Shown: piece after piece, positions 8,218 to 17,081 of the stretch
Layout of the letters: every line of letters starts with the position of its first letter
Position numbering within the stretch: the first letter of the stretch is position 1
Source: Agarivorans sp. Alg241-V36
GTDB lineage: Bacteria; Pseudomonadota; Gammaproteobacteria; Enterobacterales; Celerinatantimonadaceae
Direction: 5' to 3'
Assembly: GCF_900537085.1 (NCBI RefSeq)
Contig: NZ_UNRE01000002.1
Coordinates: 310,289-374,288 of the forward strand
DNA length: 64,000 nucleotides
Position numbers and translations under genes: made by a program
The notes under the pieces: model-generated
Seen by the model: only the letters and a program-made list of their open reading frames with translations
Told to the model about the DNA's origin: nothing
The model's database searches: none

Positions 8218-9663
8218 TTAAGCTCGCCTTAGTGTTTGTTCTAATTGCGCTTTTTTTAATAGAACTTTGGCTTGTTCACCAACGATCTTAACGGCTTGTT
8301 CTATGCGCTCACTCGGTTTATTGGCGTAACTTAAGCGCAAACAGTTTTGATACTTGCCCGCGGCAGAAAATAAGCTCCCCGCAGCAATGCCAATGTTAAA
8401 GGGTTTTAGTAGGTCGTTTAGCTCCAAACTGTCGATTGACTCTGGTAACTCTACCCACAAAAAGAATCCTCCTTTAGGAAAACTCATCTTACTGCCCTTG
8501 GGAAAGTAGCGCTGCACCCAATGTAGCATTAGATCTCGCCTAGCTTGGTATTGTTGCTTAGATAGTCTCAGGTGTTTTTCGTAGTGCCCTTGTTCGATAA
8601 AATCGGCCACTGCCAACAAGGGTAAGCTGTTCGCACCCAGTGAGGTGACAAATTTTAAATGGGTGAGCATTTGTCCGTAGCGCCCCGGTGCTACCCAACC
8701 CACGCGTAGGCCCGGTGCAATGGTTTTAGAAAACGACGAGCAAAATAATACCCTATCTTGGCTATCGTAAGACTTTAAGCTTCGCGGGCGCGGCGTTTGG
8801 TAGTAGCCGTCACCCAAGATATCGTCTTCAATAATGGCGAAGTCGTATTTCTCAGCCATCTTCAGCAGCTTTAATTTGTTCTTTTCGGGCATCACATAAC
8901 CCAAGGGGTTGTTTGATGTTGGGATTAGTTGCAGCACTTTAATTGGCCACTGTTCCAGGGCGAGCTCTAAGGCCGGTAAGCTGATGCCGGTTTCTGGATG
9001 GGTTGGGATCTCGATAACTTTGAGTTGGTTAGATTGAATCGCCTGCATCGACCCGTAGAAGTTAGGTGAGTCTATCGCAACAATGTCTCCCGGCTGGGTG
9101 AGCGCTTTTAAGCTTAGTGATAAAGCTTCTTGGCAACCGGCAGTAATTTGAATGTTATCGGGGTGAATATGGCAACCAGAGTGCTGCATGAGGCGAGCGA
9201 TTTGCACCCGTAATTTAAACAAGCCATTGCCTTTTGAGCAGCTAAAAACCTGTTTGCTTTGATACTTGATGTTGTCGCTCATTAAGCGCTGTAATGGCTT
9301 CAAACTGCTTAATTCGGTATCGGGAGAGCCTCTGCCTAAGGCCAAAAAGCGGCTATTGCTCTCTGTCATGGTGAGTTCTAACACTGCTTGCCAATTATCG
9401 ATAGGCACCGGGCGCTGCTCCGGTTGGCTGGTTTCTGGCAACAGTGCTGTGCTGGGCGGCTGCTGCACATAATAACCCGACTTAAGCTTGCTGCGAACAA
9501 AGCCTGCATCTTCTAGCAGTCGGTAGCTTTCTTGCACCGTGGAAATACTCACTCCTCTTGCCTTGCTCATTTCGCGAATAGAAGGCAGCTTTTGGCCAAC
9601 CGGATAATAAGCTTGAGTGATTTGCTCTTTGAGCTCTTGGGCAAACTGTTCGTAGAGGGTCAT
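8218..9663 (-). CDS. MocR/PdxR-type GntR regulator with aminotransferase domain (YjiR-like)
   Basis: A 481-residue fusion of a GntR winged helix (about residues 5-68, with LPSIREMSKARGVSISTVQESYRLLEDAGFV) and a fold-type I aminotransferase domain. ATG 9663 is chosen because AAGGAG lies 6 bases upstream; a longer form from 9702 lacks such a site. The PLP lysine is Lys313 in CSSFSKTIAPGLRVGW. SNNPLGY and IEDD are the other PLP-site motifs. MocR proteins sense PLP-linked or amino ligands rather than transaminating. The divergent DUF1127 gene repeats the E. coli yjiR-yjiS arrangement. Four TACAGAT motifs between them are probable binding sites. Confidence 0.9.
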   Translation of the reverse strand: MTLYEQFAQELKEQITQAYYPVGQKLPSIREMSKARGVSISTVQESYRLLEDAGFVRSKLKSGYYVQQPPSTALLPETSQPEQRPVPIDNWQAVLELTMTESNSRFLALGRGSPDTELSSLKPLQRLMSDNIKYQSKQVFSCSKGNGLFKLRVQIARLMQHSGCHIHPDNIQITAGCQEALSLSLKALTQPGDIVAIDSPNFYGSMQAIQSNQLKVIEIPTHPETGISLPALELALEQWPIKVLQLIPTSNNPLGYVMPEKNKLKLLKMAEKYDFAIIEDDILGDGYYQTPRPRSLKSYDSQDRVLFCSSFSKTIAPGLRVGWVAPGRYGQMLTHLKFVTSLGANSLPLLAVADFIEQGHYEKHLRLSKQQYQARRDLMLHWVQRYFPKGSKMSFPKGGFFLWVELPESIDSLELNDLLKPFNIGIAAGSLFSAAGKYQNCLRLSYANKPSERIEQAVKIVGEQAKVLLKKAQLEQTLRRA

Positions 9664-9740
9664 TGGCAACTCCTTAGCCAAAACATCGCTCATTAATACC
9701 ACAGAGAAATACAGTTAGGCAAAGTTGCATGGTTAAGCGG

Positions 9741-9822
9741 TACAGATTGAGCATTCTTAAGCATTACAGATAGCTAGTTAGTGCATCTGTAATGGCAAAA
9801 TTCTCGTATTCTGAATCTGTAA
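9741..9822. promoter_or_regulatory. four-copy TACAGAT operator between regulator and DUF1127 gene
   Basis: TACAGAT occurs at 9741-9747 and 9765-9771, and its reverse complement ATCTGTA at 9785-9791 and 9815-9821. The inner pair extends to a perfect 10-bp inverted repeat, CATTACAGAT / ATCTGTAATG. All lie in the short divergent promoter region. MocR regulators typically bind direct or inverted repeats, so this is the likely operator of the adjacent regulator. Confidence 0.6.
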
Positions 9823-9879
9823 GCTTGCTTGTTCAAAATTTAAGCTAGAGGGGTAGCTGATTAGAACAAGGAGCGGAAC

Positions 9880-10140
9880 ATGCAAATACAATTTACTTTC
9901 CCCATGGTTTTTAATGCTCTCATTAAGCGCTTTGCCCTTTATCAAGCGCGTCGCCGTAGTCGCAGAGCCTTGTTGGCCTTGAGTGACGACTTGCTTAAAG
10001 ACATCGGCTTGAGCCGAGCGCAAGCGGTAGCCGAAGGCGGTAAACCTTTTTGGCAAGCAAGTAAACCTGAGCGTAACCATCGTGACCAAGTTAATCGACA
10101 AGGTTGTGGTCATGAGTTTAGCCAAAAGTTAAAGGCTTAA
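9880..10140 (+). CDS. DUF1127 protein (YjiS-like)
   Basis: An 86-residue basic protein. The centre, RRSRRALLALSDDLLKDIGLSRAQAVAEGGKPFW, is the DUF1127 (YjiS-like) domain. AAGGAG lies just before the ATG. Other DUF1127 proteins are small, Arg-rich and linked to RNA binding and regulation of metabolism in Alphaproteobacteria; the role here is unknown. It is divergent from the MocR-type regulator and is its most likely target. Confidence 0.85.
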   Translation: MQIQFTFPMVFNALIKRFALYQARRRSRRALLALSDDLLKDIGLSRAQAVAEGGKPFWQASKPERNHRDQVNRQGCGHEFSQKLKA

Positions 10141-10372
10141 GGGATGACAGGCAGTTTAACCATGGTAGCTGCCTTATTTCTAGTTCTTGTTCACTTGTGT
10201 AAAGCTAAGGGTACTGACACCACAGTTAATAGGTTTACATTAAAGCCACTTTTCCTCTATGGTTTAGCCTTAGCAGAGAGTTTTTCTCAAGGATGTTAAG
10301 CGCTTGCTTAGCGCTTCGTAATATTGAATCATCATCTGCTTGTTACCCTTCATGGAAGAAAGGAACCAGTTT

Positions 10373-12517
10373 ATGAGTAAGCCCTTATCTAACAAGCTTG
10401 GCCGCTTAATTAAGCGTTTAGGTATTGTCCTATTAGTGCTAGCCACAGTGTATCTATTGGTGCTGCTGAATAGCGATAAGTTTAAAAGCATTAGCGATGC
10501 CTTAACGCCACCTAATTTGCCGGAGCTGCAGGTTATTCGCCAAGATGGCTCTTGGCTAAAACAGTATTGGCCAGAGCAAAACTGGGGCAGTAAAGGAGAC
10601 TATGTAAGCGAAGAGGCTAAAAGGTACCACCATACCTCGCAAGGTACTCGCACCATTCCCATTCCTTATCAATGGTTTGTAAGTTTGGAGCAGCCAAGTG
10701 GCTCGCTTTGGTCTTTACTGCTACTTAATGGATTTTCCGATAACGGTTTGCTTTCCGCTAATGAGTTCTTGCTGCGATTTGGCTTTATTCGCTCGCAAGT
10801 GAGTCAACAAAACCCCGATGGTTTACCTATTGGCTTTGCTCGCACCGCGTCGGTGAACTTACCTGGTTATCCCACTCGCACCGCTGGTATTGGGTTTACG
10901 TGTGCCGCCTGCCATACCGGCCACTTTATTCATGGTGAAGGTGACAGCAAGACCGAATACATTATCGATGGTGCTCCAGCTACTACCGATTTAAGTTTGT
11001 TAACCGAAACCTTAGCTGCCTCATTAGGGCAAACTTTGCTTTCCAGTAAGTTGCCGGTTCTAGATGGCCGATTCGATCGCTTCGCACGCCGCGTGCTTGG
11101 CGCAAGCTACAGCCCCGCAGCCAAGTTATCTCTAGCCGACGAGCTGGCCAGTATTGTAGCGGCCAGTGAAGGGCAGCAAGATATTATTGAGGTGAATGAA
11201 GGCTTCATGCGCTTAGATGCACTTAATCGCATTGGTAACCAAGTATTTGCCGAGAACATTAATCGTCGTGATAACTACCATGCGATCAATGCTCCGGTGA
11301 ATTACCCACATTTATGGACCGCATCTTGGTTTAATTGGGTGCAGTATGATGCCTCGATTATGAGCCCGCTAATTCGCAATGCTGGCGAAGCGATGGGCGT
11401 AAATGCCTATGTGGATATGCAAAGCGCCATGGACGACAATCGCTTTAGCTCGTCAATCCCAATGAATAACTTAGTGTGGTTAGAAGACTTGCTGGGTGGG
11501 GAGCAGCCTAGCCAAACTAAAGGTTTTTCTGGTTTACAGCCACCTAAGTGGCAATTTGGCCCAATTGATCAACAAAAAGCCGAGCTTGGAGCATCACTTT
11601 ACAAGACTAAGTGTCAGGGCTGCCATTTACCGCCTTTAGACAGTCCAGATATTTGGCAAGAGCAGTATTTTGCGCCAATTGTTTATCAGCAAAATGGCGA
11701 GCAAAAACAAAGCGCTGAGAAAGTATTGCAACTTAAGCTGATTAAATTGTCGCAAGTTGGAACTGATCCTGCTCAGGCAAATGTATTGGCTACTCGCACT
11801 TTAAGTACAGCTGGGGTCAGTAATGTGGCTGCTGCGAAGGTTACTCCTGGCTTAGGTATTGATGAAACCATTTGTGGCGAAAACCCTAACCAGCTCTATG
11901 GCAGCCAAGTGGCTGGCGCTAACTATTCGAAGAAAGATAAAGCCCAGCTGGTGGACTTGCCAGTAAACGACAGTGGTGAATTACTGTTTGGCCTCGCACT
12001 GGGCGCAATAGTGCAGGAAACAGTCAATGCTTGGTTTAAACAACAAGGCCTAAGCGATAAAGCCTTACAGGCCAAGTTTGAAGGTGGCCGCCCCAATTGT
12101 ATTCGAGTCACTTCTGGCTACAAGGCTCGCCCGCTAAACGGAGTGTGGGCTACAGCGCCATTTTTGCATAATGGTTCTGTAGCAACATTGCGCGACCTAC
12201 TTTGCCCAGAAGGTGGCCAGCGGCCTAAGTACTTGCAGATGGGAAATATCGCTTTTGACGCGGTGAATATAGGTTTGCAGCAACCAGAAGGCTTTGAAAA
12301 AGTGGCTAGTAAAGCGCTGAAGAAAGGCCGGCAATATACCGCTGATGGCTACTTTATCTTAGACACTTCAATACCGGGTAATCATAACAGTGGCCATCAC
12401 TTCTCAGACTTATACGACCCAAGTAAACATTATTTGGATCAGCCAAAAGGGGTGATAGGCACAGCTTTCAATCCACAGCAGTGCGAGGCAATTATTGAAT
12501 ACCTTAAAACCATATAG
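10373..12517 (+). CDS. RoxA-like dihaem c-type cytochrome
   Basis: A 714-residue protein. ATG 10373 is preferred (AAGGAA upstream) over the longer frame from 10340. An N-terminal membrane anchor or signal (about residues 17-34) is followed by a large periplasmic part with two haem c motifs: CAACH (about residues 177-181) and CQGCH (about 414-418). The C-terminal ATAPFLHNGSVATLRDLL is typical of the MauG/cytochrome c peroxidase/RoxA superfamily. The size and haem spacing fit the RoxA-like group, whose studied members are dioxygenases cleaving polyisoprene. Rubber cleavage cannot be inferred here. An intrinsic terminator follows. Confidence 0.75.
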   Translation: MSKPLSNKLGRLIKRLGIVLLVLATVYLLVLLNSDKFKSISDALTPPNLPELQVIRQDGSWLKQYWPEQNWGSKGDYVSEEAKRYHHTSQGTRTIPIPYQWFVSLEQPSGSLWSLLLLNGFSDNGLLSANEFLLRFGFIRSQVSQQNPDGLPIGFARTASVNLPGYPTRTAGIGFTCAACHTGHFIHGEGDSKTEYIIDGAPATTDLSLLTETLAASLGQTLLSSKLPVLDGRFDRFARRVLGASYSPAAKLSLADELASIVAASEGQQDIIEVNEGFMRLDALNRIGNQVFAENINRRDNYHAINAPVNYPHLWTASWFNWVQYDASIMSPLIRNAGEAMGVNAYVDMQSAMDDNRFSSSIPMNNLVWLEDLLGGEQPSQTKGFSGLQPPKWQFGPIDQQKAELGASLYKTKCQGCHLPPLDSPDIWQEQYFAPIVYQQNGEQKQSAEKVLQLKLIKLSQVGTDPAQANVLATRTLSTAGVSNVAAAKVTPGLGIDETICGENPNQLYGSQVAGANYSKKDKAQLVDLPVNDSGELLFGLALGAIVQETVNAWFKQQGLSDKALQAKFEGGRPNCIRVTSGYKARPLNGVWATAPFLHNGSVATLRDLLCPEGGQRPKYLQMGNIAFDAVNIGLQQPEGFEKVASKALKKGRQYTADGYFILDTSIPGNHNSGHHFSDLYDPSKHYLDQPKGVIGTAFNPQQCEAIIEYLKTI

Positions 12518-12589
12518 CGTTGCTTTGACTTTGGAGTGATTTGAGCTGAGCTAAGATAAGCTACAAGCCATTAGCGAGAAAGCTAAAAG

Positions 12590-12616
12590 AAAAAAGGGCC
12601 CTTAGGCCCTTTTTTT
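12590..12616 (+). terminator. intrinsic terminator after the dihaem cytochrome
   Basis: An A-run, the GGGCC stem (AAGGGCC / GGCCCTT around a short loop) and a T7 run make a strong rho-independent terminator. It is bidirectional in form. Confidence 0.85.
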
Positions 12617-12632
12617 GCGTGTTACTTTACTA

Positions 12633-12828
12633 AACCTGAACTCGGGATAAGGAAGTGACGATACCTCTGCAAGCCAGTGCTTAATCTAGCTTCATGTTTC
12701 TGGCGAGATAGTTTTGCTTAGTTCAAGGCGAAGCTGCGCGCCAATAGCTAGTCTATTGCAAGTAGTTTCAACACCGAAATAAGTAAAAATAGCCGCTAGA
12801 AATCGGTTTATTATCCCGAGCTCAGGTT
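12633..12828. mobile_element. 196-bp non-coding element with 18-bp terminal inverted repeats (MITE-like)
   Basis: AACCTGAACTCGGGATAA at the left end (12633-12650) and TTATCCCGAGCTCAGGTT at the right end (12811-12828) are inverted copies with one mismatch. The 160 bases between them have no ORF. No clean target duplication is visible (ACTA versus ACTT at the edges). The right end stops 2 bp before the yqhD stop codon. A miniature inverted-repeat element is the best reading. I saw no second copy in the window. Confidence 0.6.
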
Positions 12829-12830
12829 AC

Positions 12831-13988
12831 TTACAGTGCAGCGTTTAAGATCTCGCGGCTAACATCTAAGGTGATTTTTTTATCTTCGCCTAAAGCCACC
12901 ATTTGGTGTTGCTCAAGTTTGTTAAGCAAAACTTCTACATCACTTTCCGCTAAGTCTATATCACTTAGGCGCACGGGCACCTGCATGCTGCGGAAGAAGG
13001 CTTCGGTAGCTGCAATTGCATCGTTGATGCGTTGCTCCTTTCCGCCTTCATTAATGCCCCAAATACGCTCCGCATATTGCAGCAGTTTGTCGGCTTTGGC
13101 TTCACGACGGATTTTCATTACCGCAGGTAAAGTGATTGATAGACTGCGAGCGTGGTCTACGCCATAGGCTGCGGTTAACTCGTGACCTAACATGTGGCTT
13201 GCCCAATCTTGCGGCACGCCAGCTCCAATTAAGCCGTTTAAGGCCATGGTGGCTGCCCACATAATGTTGGCGCGAACTTCCAAGTTTTGGCTGCTATCTT
13301 CAGCAAGCGCTTTTGGACCTTCTTCAATTAAGGTGAGCAAAATCCCTTCGGCAAAGCGGTCTTGAATTTTAGCGTTTACCGGGTAGGTGAGGTATTGCTC
13401 CATCACGTGCACAAAGGCATCTACCACACCATTGCTTACTTGGCGCGGCGACAAACTTAAGGTCACGCTTGGGTCTAATACTGCAAACTTAGGGCGCACA
13501 GCCAAGGCATAAAAGGGTAGCTTTGTACCATCGCGAGTCACTACCGCAGCTGGGTTGGTTTCAGAACCCGTTGCTGGCAAGGTGAGCACCGCGCCTAGTG
13601 GTAAGGCGGAGTCTACTGGGTGTTGTTTAGCAATGATGTCCCAAGGATCGTCACCTTGGTAGCATGCTGCGGCTGCAATAAACTTGCTGCCATCAATTAC
13701 CGAACCGCCACCCACAGCTAAAATGTAATCCAGCTCTTCCGCTTTTATCTGCTCAACGGCGCGCATTAGTGTGTGGTAGCTTGGATTAGGTTCTATGCCG
13801 GAAAACTCAGACCACTGATGATTCTCTAGCGCTTTAGTTACTTGCTGATAAACACCATTGCTTTTAATTGAGCCTCCGCCATAGGTGACGAGTACTTTTG
13901 CATCAGCGGGAATCTCTTTGGCGATGGCGGTTATTTGCCCCTCGCCAAAATGGATTTGAGTACTATTTTGGAACGAAAAATTTAACAT
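12831..13988 (-). CDS. yqhD: NADPH-dependent aldehyde reductase YqhD
   Basis: A 385-residue iron-containing alcohol dehydrogenase closely matching E. coli YqhD as I recall it. Shared segments include AVGGGSVIDGSKFIAAAA, NGVVDAFVHVMEQY, IQDRFAEGILLTLIEEGPKAL and DWASHMLGHELTA. The metal ligands are Asp190, His194, His265 and His279. TYGGGSIK near residue 35 belongs to the NADPH site. YqhD reduces short-chain and lipid-peroxidation aldehydes and furfural with NADPH. The gene sits between two non-coding mobile-element-like sequences (12633-12828 and 14010-14271). Confidence 0.93.
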   Translation of the reverse strand: MLNFSFQNSTQIHFGEGQITAIAKEIPADAKVLVTYGGGSIKSNGVYQQVTKALENHQWSEFSGIEPNPSYHTLMRAVEQIKAEELDYILAVGGGSVIDGSKFIAAAACYQGDDPWDIIAKQHPVDSALPLGAVLTLPATGSETNPAAVVTRDGTKLPFYALAVRPKFAVLDPSVTLSLSPRQVSNGVVDAFVHVMEQYLTYPVNAKIQDRFAEGILLTLIEEGPKALAEDSSQNLEVRANIMWAATMALNGLIGAGVPQDWASHMLGHELTAAYGVDHARSLSITLPAVMKIRREAKADKLLQYAERIWGINEGGKEQRINDAIAATEAFFRSMQVPVRLSDIDLAESDVEVLLNKLEQHQMVALGEDKKITLDVSREILNAAL

Positions 13989-14009
13989 GATACTTCCTTC
14001 AATTAACTA

Positions 14010-14271
14010 GGGCCTGTTGATCTCTGGTGTTGAAATTTTATTCAAGATAAGCGGGCTTTAATCGCGGCGAGCACTTTGAAACCTAGTGGGCTAAGTGAAA
14101 AGTGTTCAACGAAGAGTAAAGTTCGCTTATCTGAACCCTTCGGGCAGCATTTCTTAGCCATTTATTCAGCGTTAGCGAGTGATTATTAAGCCCACTTAAC
14201 TTCACACTCACTGCCTTGCCTAAATGGCTAAGAAATTGCTGTAAAAACCATCAGCAAAGATCAACAGGCCC
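14010..14271 (+). mobile_element. 262-bp MITE, copy 1
   Basis: The ends are inverted repeats beginning GGGCCTGTTGATC and ending GATCAACAGGCCC. An almost identical copy in opposite orientation lies at 19964-20225, of equal length and about 90% identity by hand alignment. No ORF. Internal 16-bp arms at 14149-14164 and 14221-14236 pair perfectly, and a second stem joins GATAAGCGGGCTTTA with TAAAGTTCGCTTATC. Flanks read CTA and TAG, so the target duplication could be TA or CTAG. That is compatible with an IS5- or mariner-type transposase acting in trans. Confidence 0.85.
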
Positions 14272-14275
14272 TAGC

Positions 14276-14965
14276 TTAGGCTAAGTGCTGTAGTACTTTC
14301 TCTGCGGCCATCTCTGAAGACGCTGGGTTTTGACCGGTAATCATTAAACCATCTTGGATTGCAAAGGGGTTCCAATCGGCAACGGCTTGGTAATCGGCGC
14401 CACGTGCTTTTAGTTCATCTTCTAACAAGAAAGGCACAACCTCGGTAAGCTGCACGGCGGCTTCTTCACTGTTAGTGAAACCAGTTGCGGCTTTACCTTT
14501 TACCAATAGTTGACCATCAGTTTGTTTCACATTTAATAAGGCGGCGCTGGCATGGCACACGGCGGCAACTGGTTTGTTTTGAGCAATAAAGCTTTCTAAC
14601 AAAGCAATCGATTGTGGGTTGTCGGTTAAATCCCACAGTGGGCCGTGGCCACCAGGGTAAAACACTGCATCGTAATCGCTGGCCTTAACATCGGCTAACT
14701 TGTGGGTGCTTGCCAATTGTTGTTTGGCTGCTTCGTCTTGGTCGAAACGACGAGTTGCATCGGTTTGAAAACCCGGTAGCTCGCTGTTCGGGTCAATTGG
14801 CGGTTGGCCGCCGTTCGGAGAGGCTAGAGTAATTTCTGCACCGCCATCTAAAAATACATAGTAAGGGGCTGCAAACTCTTCTACCCAAAAGCCTGTTTTG
14901 TGTTCGGTATTACCCAGTTGGTCGTGAGAGGTAAGAACCATTAGTATTTTTTTAGCTGCGCTCAT
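14276..14965 (-). CDS. DJ-1/PfpI family protein (glyoxalase III-like)
   Basis: A 229-residue DJ-1/PfpI superfamily protein. ATG 14965 is chosen because AAGGAAT precedes it and the family fold starts at KKILMVLTS. The nucleophile elbow is AAVCHAS with Cys137 and the adjacent His138. The FYPGGHGPLWDL loop and the GFWVEE segment with a conserved Glu match the Hsp31/HchA-like subgroup, which detoxifies methylglyoxal. The exact substrate is uncertain. A LysR gene is divergent, 157 bp away. Copy 1 of the MITE ends 4 bp after the stop codon. Confidence 0.85.
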   Translation of the reverse strand: MSAAKKILMVLTSHDQLGNTEHKTGFWVEEFAAPYYVFLDGGAEITLASPNGGQPPIDPNSELPGFQTDATRRFDQDEAAKQQLASTHKLADVKASDYDAVFYPGGHGPLWDLTDNPQSIALLESFIAQNKPVAAVCHASAALLNVKQTDGQLLVKGKAATGFTNSEEAAVQLTEVVPFLLEDELKARGADYQAVADWNPFAIQDGLMITGQNPASSEMAAEKVLQHLA

Positions 14966-15121
14966 TGGCTTATTCCTTAAGTTGATAGTGGCTATGCGAG
15001 TTCGCGGTAGCAATGCAGCTAGTGTAGGTGGGCAAGGCTGTTCCAACAATGCAGATTAAATAGACATGATTGGTTGAATAATTGATACAATGGATTGAGT
15101 GTTGGCAAAGCGAGTAAAACA

Positions 15122-16033
15122 ATGAGTGTGACTTTTGAGCAGTTAAAAAGCATGGTGGTATTTGCTCAGGTGGTGGAGCAGGGTAGCTTTAGTGCCGCCG
15201 CCAAGCATATCGGCATAACCCGAGCGGTGGTTAGTTATCACGTTAAAAAGCTGGAGAAGCACTTAGGCCTTAGCTTGTTGAATCGCTCAACCCGCAGTTT
15301 GCACTTAACCGAAGCTGGCGAGCAATACTATCAGCGATGTCATAACATTGCTGAGCAAGCCAAAGCCGCCAATTTGCAGATAGAAAACCTTAAGCAAGAG
15401 CCAGAAGGCTCGCTTAAAATATCTTGTCCGGTGAATGCCGGCTTACAAACCATCGTGCCAGCGATTAACGAGTTTCGTCGTTTATACCCTAAGGTCAATA
15501 TTGATTTAGTATTAAGCGACGAAGTGGTGAATATTATTCAAGATGGCTTTGATTTAGCCATTCGCGGCGCAGCGCTTAATGATTCAGGCTTACAGGCTGC
15601 CAAACTTACTACCCTAAGTACCTGTTTATGTGGCGCGCCTGAGTATTTAAATAAATACGGTCGCCCGCAAAAGCCGGCCGATTTAGATGCTCACCAATGG
15701 GTAATCTATACCGCGGGCTCAAGTACCTTGCAGCTAAGCAAAGGTTCTCGCTCATTTAGCATTAAAACCAAAGGCGGTATGAGCACCAATAACGCTGCGG
15801 TGCGCACCGCGTTTGTAGAAGGTGGCCACGGTTTGGGGCGGGTTCCGCTATACGATGCCTTGCCAAAAATTAATGCCGGAAAGCTAGAAATAGTGATGCC
15901 TGATTATGCCTTGCAGGATATTGATGTTTATTGCGTTTTTCCAAAGGGTGCGGCTAGCTCTAAAAAACTACGTTTGCTCATCGATTACTTAAAGCAGAAC
16001 TTAGCCAAGCAAGAATCACTGCGGGCGCGTTAG
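15122..16033 (+). CDS. LysR-family transcriptional regulator
   Basis: A 303-residue LysR regulator. The start is ATG 15122, since the MSVTFEQLKSMVVFAQVVEQGSF alignment begins there; the longer TTG start at 15095 adds nine unlikely residues. The helix-turn-helix spans about residues 15-65 (FSAAAKHIGITRAVVSYHVKKLE). It is followed by a substrate-binding-like domain of the CrgA type. It is divergent from the DJ-1 gene, its probable target. Confidence 0.87.
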   Translation: MSVTFEQLKSMVVFAQVVEQGSFSAAAKHIGITRAVVSYHVKKLEKHLGLSLLNRSTRSLHLTEAGEQYYQRCHNIAEQAKAANLQIENLKQEPEGSLKISCPVNAGLQTIVPAINEFRRLYPKVNIDLVLSDEVVNIIQDGFDLAIRGAALNDSGLQAAKLTTLSTCLCGAPEYLNKYGRPQKPADLDAHQWVIYTAGSSTLQLSKGSRSFSIKTKGGMSTNNAAVRTAFVEGGHGLGRVPLYDALPKINAGKLEIVMPDYALQDIDVYCVFPKGAASSKKLRLLIDYLKQNLAKQESLRAR

Positions 16034-16178
16034 TGGGTTAACTTAGGGCAAGGGCTTGAGCGACAAAGCTCAGTTTGGCTAATGATTTTTGCTTAGGCTA
16101 TTTCGAAGCTTGTTTAAGCCCTTGTTGCTTATCAGCGAGTTGCGTAGGCTGGGCTAAATTCTCAAAGAGTATCTTGCC

Positions 16179-17072
16179 TTGTTTTTTATTATTGCCTTAA
16201 CTGCCACCTTCGCTTACGCCCTGCAAGGGGTGTTGATGGCCAAGGTGTATCGTCAATCAGACTTGCTTAGCGCGGTGGCTTACCGCGGTTTAAGTTTAGT
16301 GTTTACAATGTCTCCTTTGCTGTTTCTGGTGCCGCAATCGGCCTATGCCGGTTTTGTTGAACAATCGATGTGGCTGCTGCTAGCGGCAAGTTTAGCGGCT
16401 TTGGCGAACTGGGCAAATGCCATCGCCTTTGTAAGGCTGCCGGTGGGTATTGCCAGCGCTTTATCAATGGCTTTTACTGCCTTGTTTGTTGGCTTATTAG
16501 GCGAGCTGTTTTTAGACGAGAGTTTAAGCCCAATGCAATGGCTAATGGCCGGGATTACCTTGTTAGCGGTGCTGATGTTAGGAGCCAGTCAAACACAAAA
16601 TAGCAGCCTAAAAAGTGCAAGTTCTGCTCAATACCAACCTCTTATTGGTATTGCAGCCAGCGCTTGTTACGGCGGCTTGATGTGTTTAGCTCTGATATTG
16701 GTGGCAAAGCTGTCACGTGATAGCCACCCCTTTCTAGTGGGCTTTAGCTGGGAAGTGATGATTGGCGTAGTAGCGATGTTGATGGCGTTTGCGCGCGGCA
16801 AGTTTGGCGGGCAAGCCGGTATGCAAAAGATCACCCTTGGGCAGTTCAAACAAATACTCATTTTTGCATCACCCACAGTGATTGGTACTGCTTGCTACGC
16901 CTTAGCAATGACCTTGGGCCCATTGGCGATTGCGGCTGCAATATTAAGCACCATGATGGTATTTAGTATGTTGTTAGGCTGGTGGCTATTGGCTGAAAAG
17001 CCTACGCTAAAACAGTGGGTAATGATTAGCTTAGTGTGTATTAGTGTTATCGGCTTAAAGATCGTGGTGTAG
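16179..17072 (+). CDS. DMT-superfamily (EamA) transporter
   Basis: A roughly 297-residue inner-membrane protein with about ten hydrophobic segments in two EamA halves, for example FFIIALTATFAYALQGVLMAKV and IGIAASACYGGLMCLALILV. No ATG start fits. TTG 16179 with AGAG about 10 bases upstream is the best choice; an ATT at 16158 is possible. A DUF1772 gene follows 9 bp downstream and is probably co-transcribed. A long-range 9-bp inverted repeat lies in the 145-bp leader (16049-16057 with 16116-16124). Substrate unknown. Confidence 0.8.
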   Translation: MFFIIALTATFAYALQGVLMAKVYRQSDLLSAVAYRGLSLVFTMSPLLFLVPQSAYAGFVEQSMWLLLAASLAALANWANAIAFVRLPVGIASALSMAFTALFVGLLGELFLDESLSPMQWLMAGITLLAVLMLGASQTQNSSLKSASSAQYQPLIGIAASACYGGLMCLALILVAKLSRDSHPFLVGFSWEVMIGVVAMLMAFARGKFGGQAGMQKITLGQFKQILIFASPTVIGTACYALAMTLGPLAIAAAILSTMMVFSMLLGWWLLAEKPTLKQWVMISLVCISVIGLKIVV

Positions 17073-17081
17073 GAGGATTGG

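Noticed and set aside
9778-10125. 115-codon minus-strand ORF over the DUF1127 gene
   Set aside because: It is a shadow of a recognised family gene on the + strand and has no ribosome site.
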